Below are positions 7,055-7,673 of a DNA stretch of 7,673 nt, piece by piece. Positions within the stretch are counted from its first letter, which is position 1; each line of letters begins with the position of its first letter. The stretch is taken from assembly GCA_021205255.1 (NCBI GenBank), contig JAJPXW010000068.1:1-7673 (forward strand). Reading direction: 5' to 3'. The notes under the pieces were generated by a model. That model was given only the letters and a program-made list of their open reading frames with translations. It was not told the origin of the DNA and made no database searches. The position numbers and the translations under genes are program-made. The DNA comes from Burkholderiales bacterium. Lineage in GTDB: Bacteria > Pseudomonadota > Gammaproteobacteria > Burkholderiales > Burkholderiaceae_F.

Positions 7055-7073
7055 AGAAATTAGAAGTTGGAAA

Positions 7074-7100
7074 GTTCTATTTAGCAATTTAAAGTAGAAC
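7074..7100 (+). repeat. Inverted repeat upstream of the stress-protein gene
   Basis: GTTCTA (7074-7079) is the reverse complement of TAGAAC (7095-7100). Pairing can extend inward by one G-T and two A-T pairs to a 9-bp stem. It lies upstream of the better -10-like box and could be an operator or simply chance in A+T-rich DNA. Confidence 0.35.
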
Positions 7101-7130
7101 CGTCGGACTTAGAAAGTGGATAATCCCACT
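7095..7130 (+). promoter_or_regulatory. Possible promoter and overlapping palindrome before the usp gene
   Basis: The sequence GATAAT (7119-7124) matches five of six bases of the sigma-70 -10 box, but the only -35 candidate at a suitable distance is weak (TAGAAC, 7095-7100, 18 bases away). An alternative pair is TTGGAA (7067-7072) and TAAAGT (7090-7095), spaced 17 bases. The -10-like box lies inside the dyad AGTGG-N6-CCACT (7115-7130), which would suit repressor binding. A promoter somewhere in 7055-7150 is expected because the upstream terminator is strong; the exact boxes are a guess. Confidence 0.35.
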
Positions 7131-7156
7131 ACAATTTTTAAAGGGAAAAGAAAATC

Positions 7157-7171
7157 GAGGAGAAGAACGTG
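7157..7171 (+). promoter_or_regulatory. Ribosome binding site that sets a GTG start
   Basis: GAGGAG at 7157-7162 lies six bases before GTG at 7169, an ideal spacing. An in-frame TAA at 7139 and the lack of any ATG between it and 7169 leave GTG as the only sensible start. Confidence 0.85.
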
Positions 7172-7540
7172 ATTTTAGTATCCACGGATGGCTCGGAGCT
7201 TTCTGACAAGGCAGTAGTTACGGCTGCTAAGCTAGCAAAGCAACTAGGTACTGAAATGCTTGTCATTACTGTGGTCAAGGCCAAGGGTGCCGAGCATGCC
7301 ATCAAAACCTTGGAAGAAGCAAAAGAAACTGCAGAAAAACTAGGCGCTAAGTGTGAGACTGAGGAAGTAGTTGCCAACAACACCATTCCAGAAGCCATAC
7401 TAAAGACGGCGCAGGAAAAGCACGTTAGATTTATTGTGATGGCAAGCCGTGGTCTTGGTACTCTAGGCTCACTGTTTATCGGTAGCACAACTCAACAAGT
7501 TTTAGCTAAGGCCGACCGTCCAGTTTTAGTAGTGCGCTAG
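7169..7540 (+). CDS. Small universal stress protein (UspA family)
   Basis: 123-residue single-domain cytoplasmic protein of the Usp fold, a nucleotide-binding alpha/beta domain; members are linked to stress survival, often without a known reaction. The start ILVSTDGSELSDKAV matches the first strand and helix, with Asp7 as the usual adenine-side acidic residue. The C-terminal ATP-loop region reads ASRGLGTLGSLFIGST (92-107). It keeps Gly95, nine residues, then Gly105-Ser106, but the first Gly of the G-2x-G-9x-G-(S/T) motif is Ala92. The last strand is RPVLVVR. It is shorter than the typical 140-150 residues, mainly through a shorter middle region (about 37-65). It starts at GTG and is separated from atpC by 163 nt with a terminator, so it is its own transcription unit. 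The family call is firm; ATP binding and the particular role are not established. Confidence 0.93.
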   Translation: MILVSTDGSELSDKAVVTAAKLAKQLGTEMLVITVVKAKGAEHAIKTLEEAKETAEKLGAKCETEEVVANNTIPEAILKTAQEKHVRFIVMASRGLGTLGSLFIGSTTQQVLAKADRPVLVVR

Positions 7541-7560
7541 AAAGCTGTTTCAAAATTCAT

Positions 7561-7596
7561 AAAGCAGGCATAAATCGAGGGGTTTGTGCCTGTTTT
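7561..7596 (+). terminator. Intrinsic terminator of the usp gene
   Basis: CAGGCATAAATC (7565-7576) pairs with GGTTTGTGCCTG (7581-7592), a 12-bp stem including two G-T pairs around a GAGG loop. It is followed by TTTT (7593-7596), and A residues on the left side (7561-7563) can extend the stem. On the opposite strand the hairpin is followed by a broken T-run, so weak termination of a convergent transcript is possible. The remaining bases to the window end contain no gene that I can recognise. Confidence 0.8.
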
Positions 7597-7673
7597 CGTC
7601 TCTATAGAAATCATTTTAATAAGCGGTATTTCAGTTGCAAGCTATACAATTTACCGGTTAACTACTACCCTTA

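Noticed and set aside
7635..7663. TTGCAA with TTAACT 17 bases on, as a promoter for a gene beyond the window
   Set aside because: Both boxes match only partly and no start codon or gene is in view to support it. The near-palindrome TTACCGGTTAA at 7651-7661 is also too short to claim.
1..7673. Mobile element, CRISPR array, tRNA or rRNA
   Set aside because: No terminal repeats, transposase, spaced direct repeats or RNA-gene signatures were seen; the window is almost fully filled by conserved genes.

Overview
The window holds a complete F-type (F1Fo) ATP synthase operon on the + strand, in the order atpI-atpB-atpE-atpF-atpH-atpA-atpG-atpD-atpC. It closes with a clear intrinsic terminator and is followed by a separate single-gene unit for a small universal stress protein with its own terminator. 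All ten genes are read in the same direction and none looks broken. The left edge cuts the sequence just before atpI, so the operon promoter and any upstream genes are not visible.

The proteins look betaproteobacterial, most likely Burkholderiales. The atpIBEFHAGDC order, the alpha-subunit stretch with TKQAWAYRQ, the c-subunit ending in FANPF and the overall closeness to E. coli subunits all fit that group. Base composition looks moderate (somewhat under 50% G+C by eye), low for the order. That could suggest a host-associated lineage such as Sutterellaceae, but this is inference only.

Layout: atpI (20-391), a membrane accessory gene, is followed by the Fo genes atpB (a), atpE (c) and atpF (b) up to 2094. 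The F1 genes are atpH (delta), atpA (alpha), atpG (gamma), atpD (beta) and atpC (epsilon), 2096-7005. Gaps are short (1 to 48 nt) except the 82-nt atpE-atpF gap, which carries an inverted repeat. atpE, whose product is needed in about ten copies per enzyme, has a strong Shine-Dalgarno sequence behind a U-rich leader. Protons crossing between subunit a (Arg205) and the c-ring (Asp59) turn gamma/epsilon inside the alpha3-beta3 head; b2 and delta hold the head still. The c-subunit lacks the Na+-ligand set of Na+-driven enzymes, so H+ coupling is expected.

The hunt found no new system: this is core housekeeping DNA. The observations most worth a second look are small. They are a Pro-to-Arg change in a usually conserved Gly-x-Pro-x-Asp turn of the beta subunit, a GLAGPLN variant in gamma, a Lys in place of Arg in the epsilon nucleotide-binding motif, a hairpin after atpE, three consecutive in-frame stops after atpD, and two dyad symmetries in front of the stress-protein gene.
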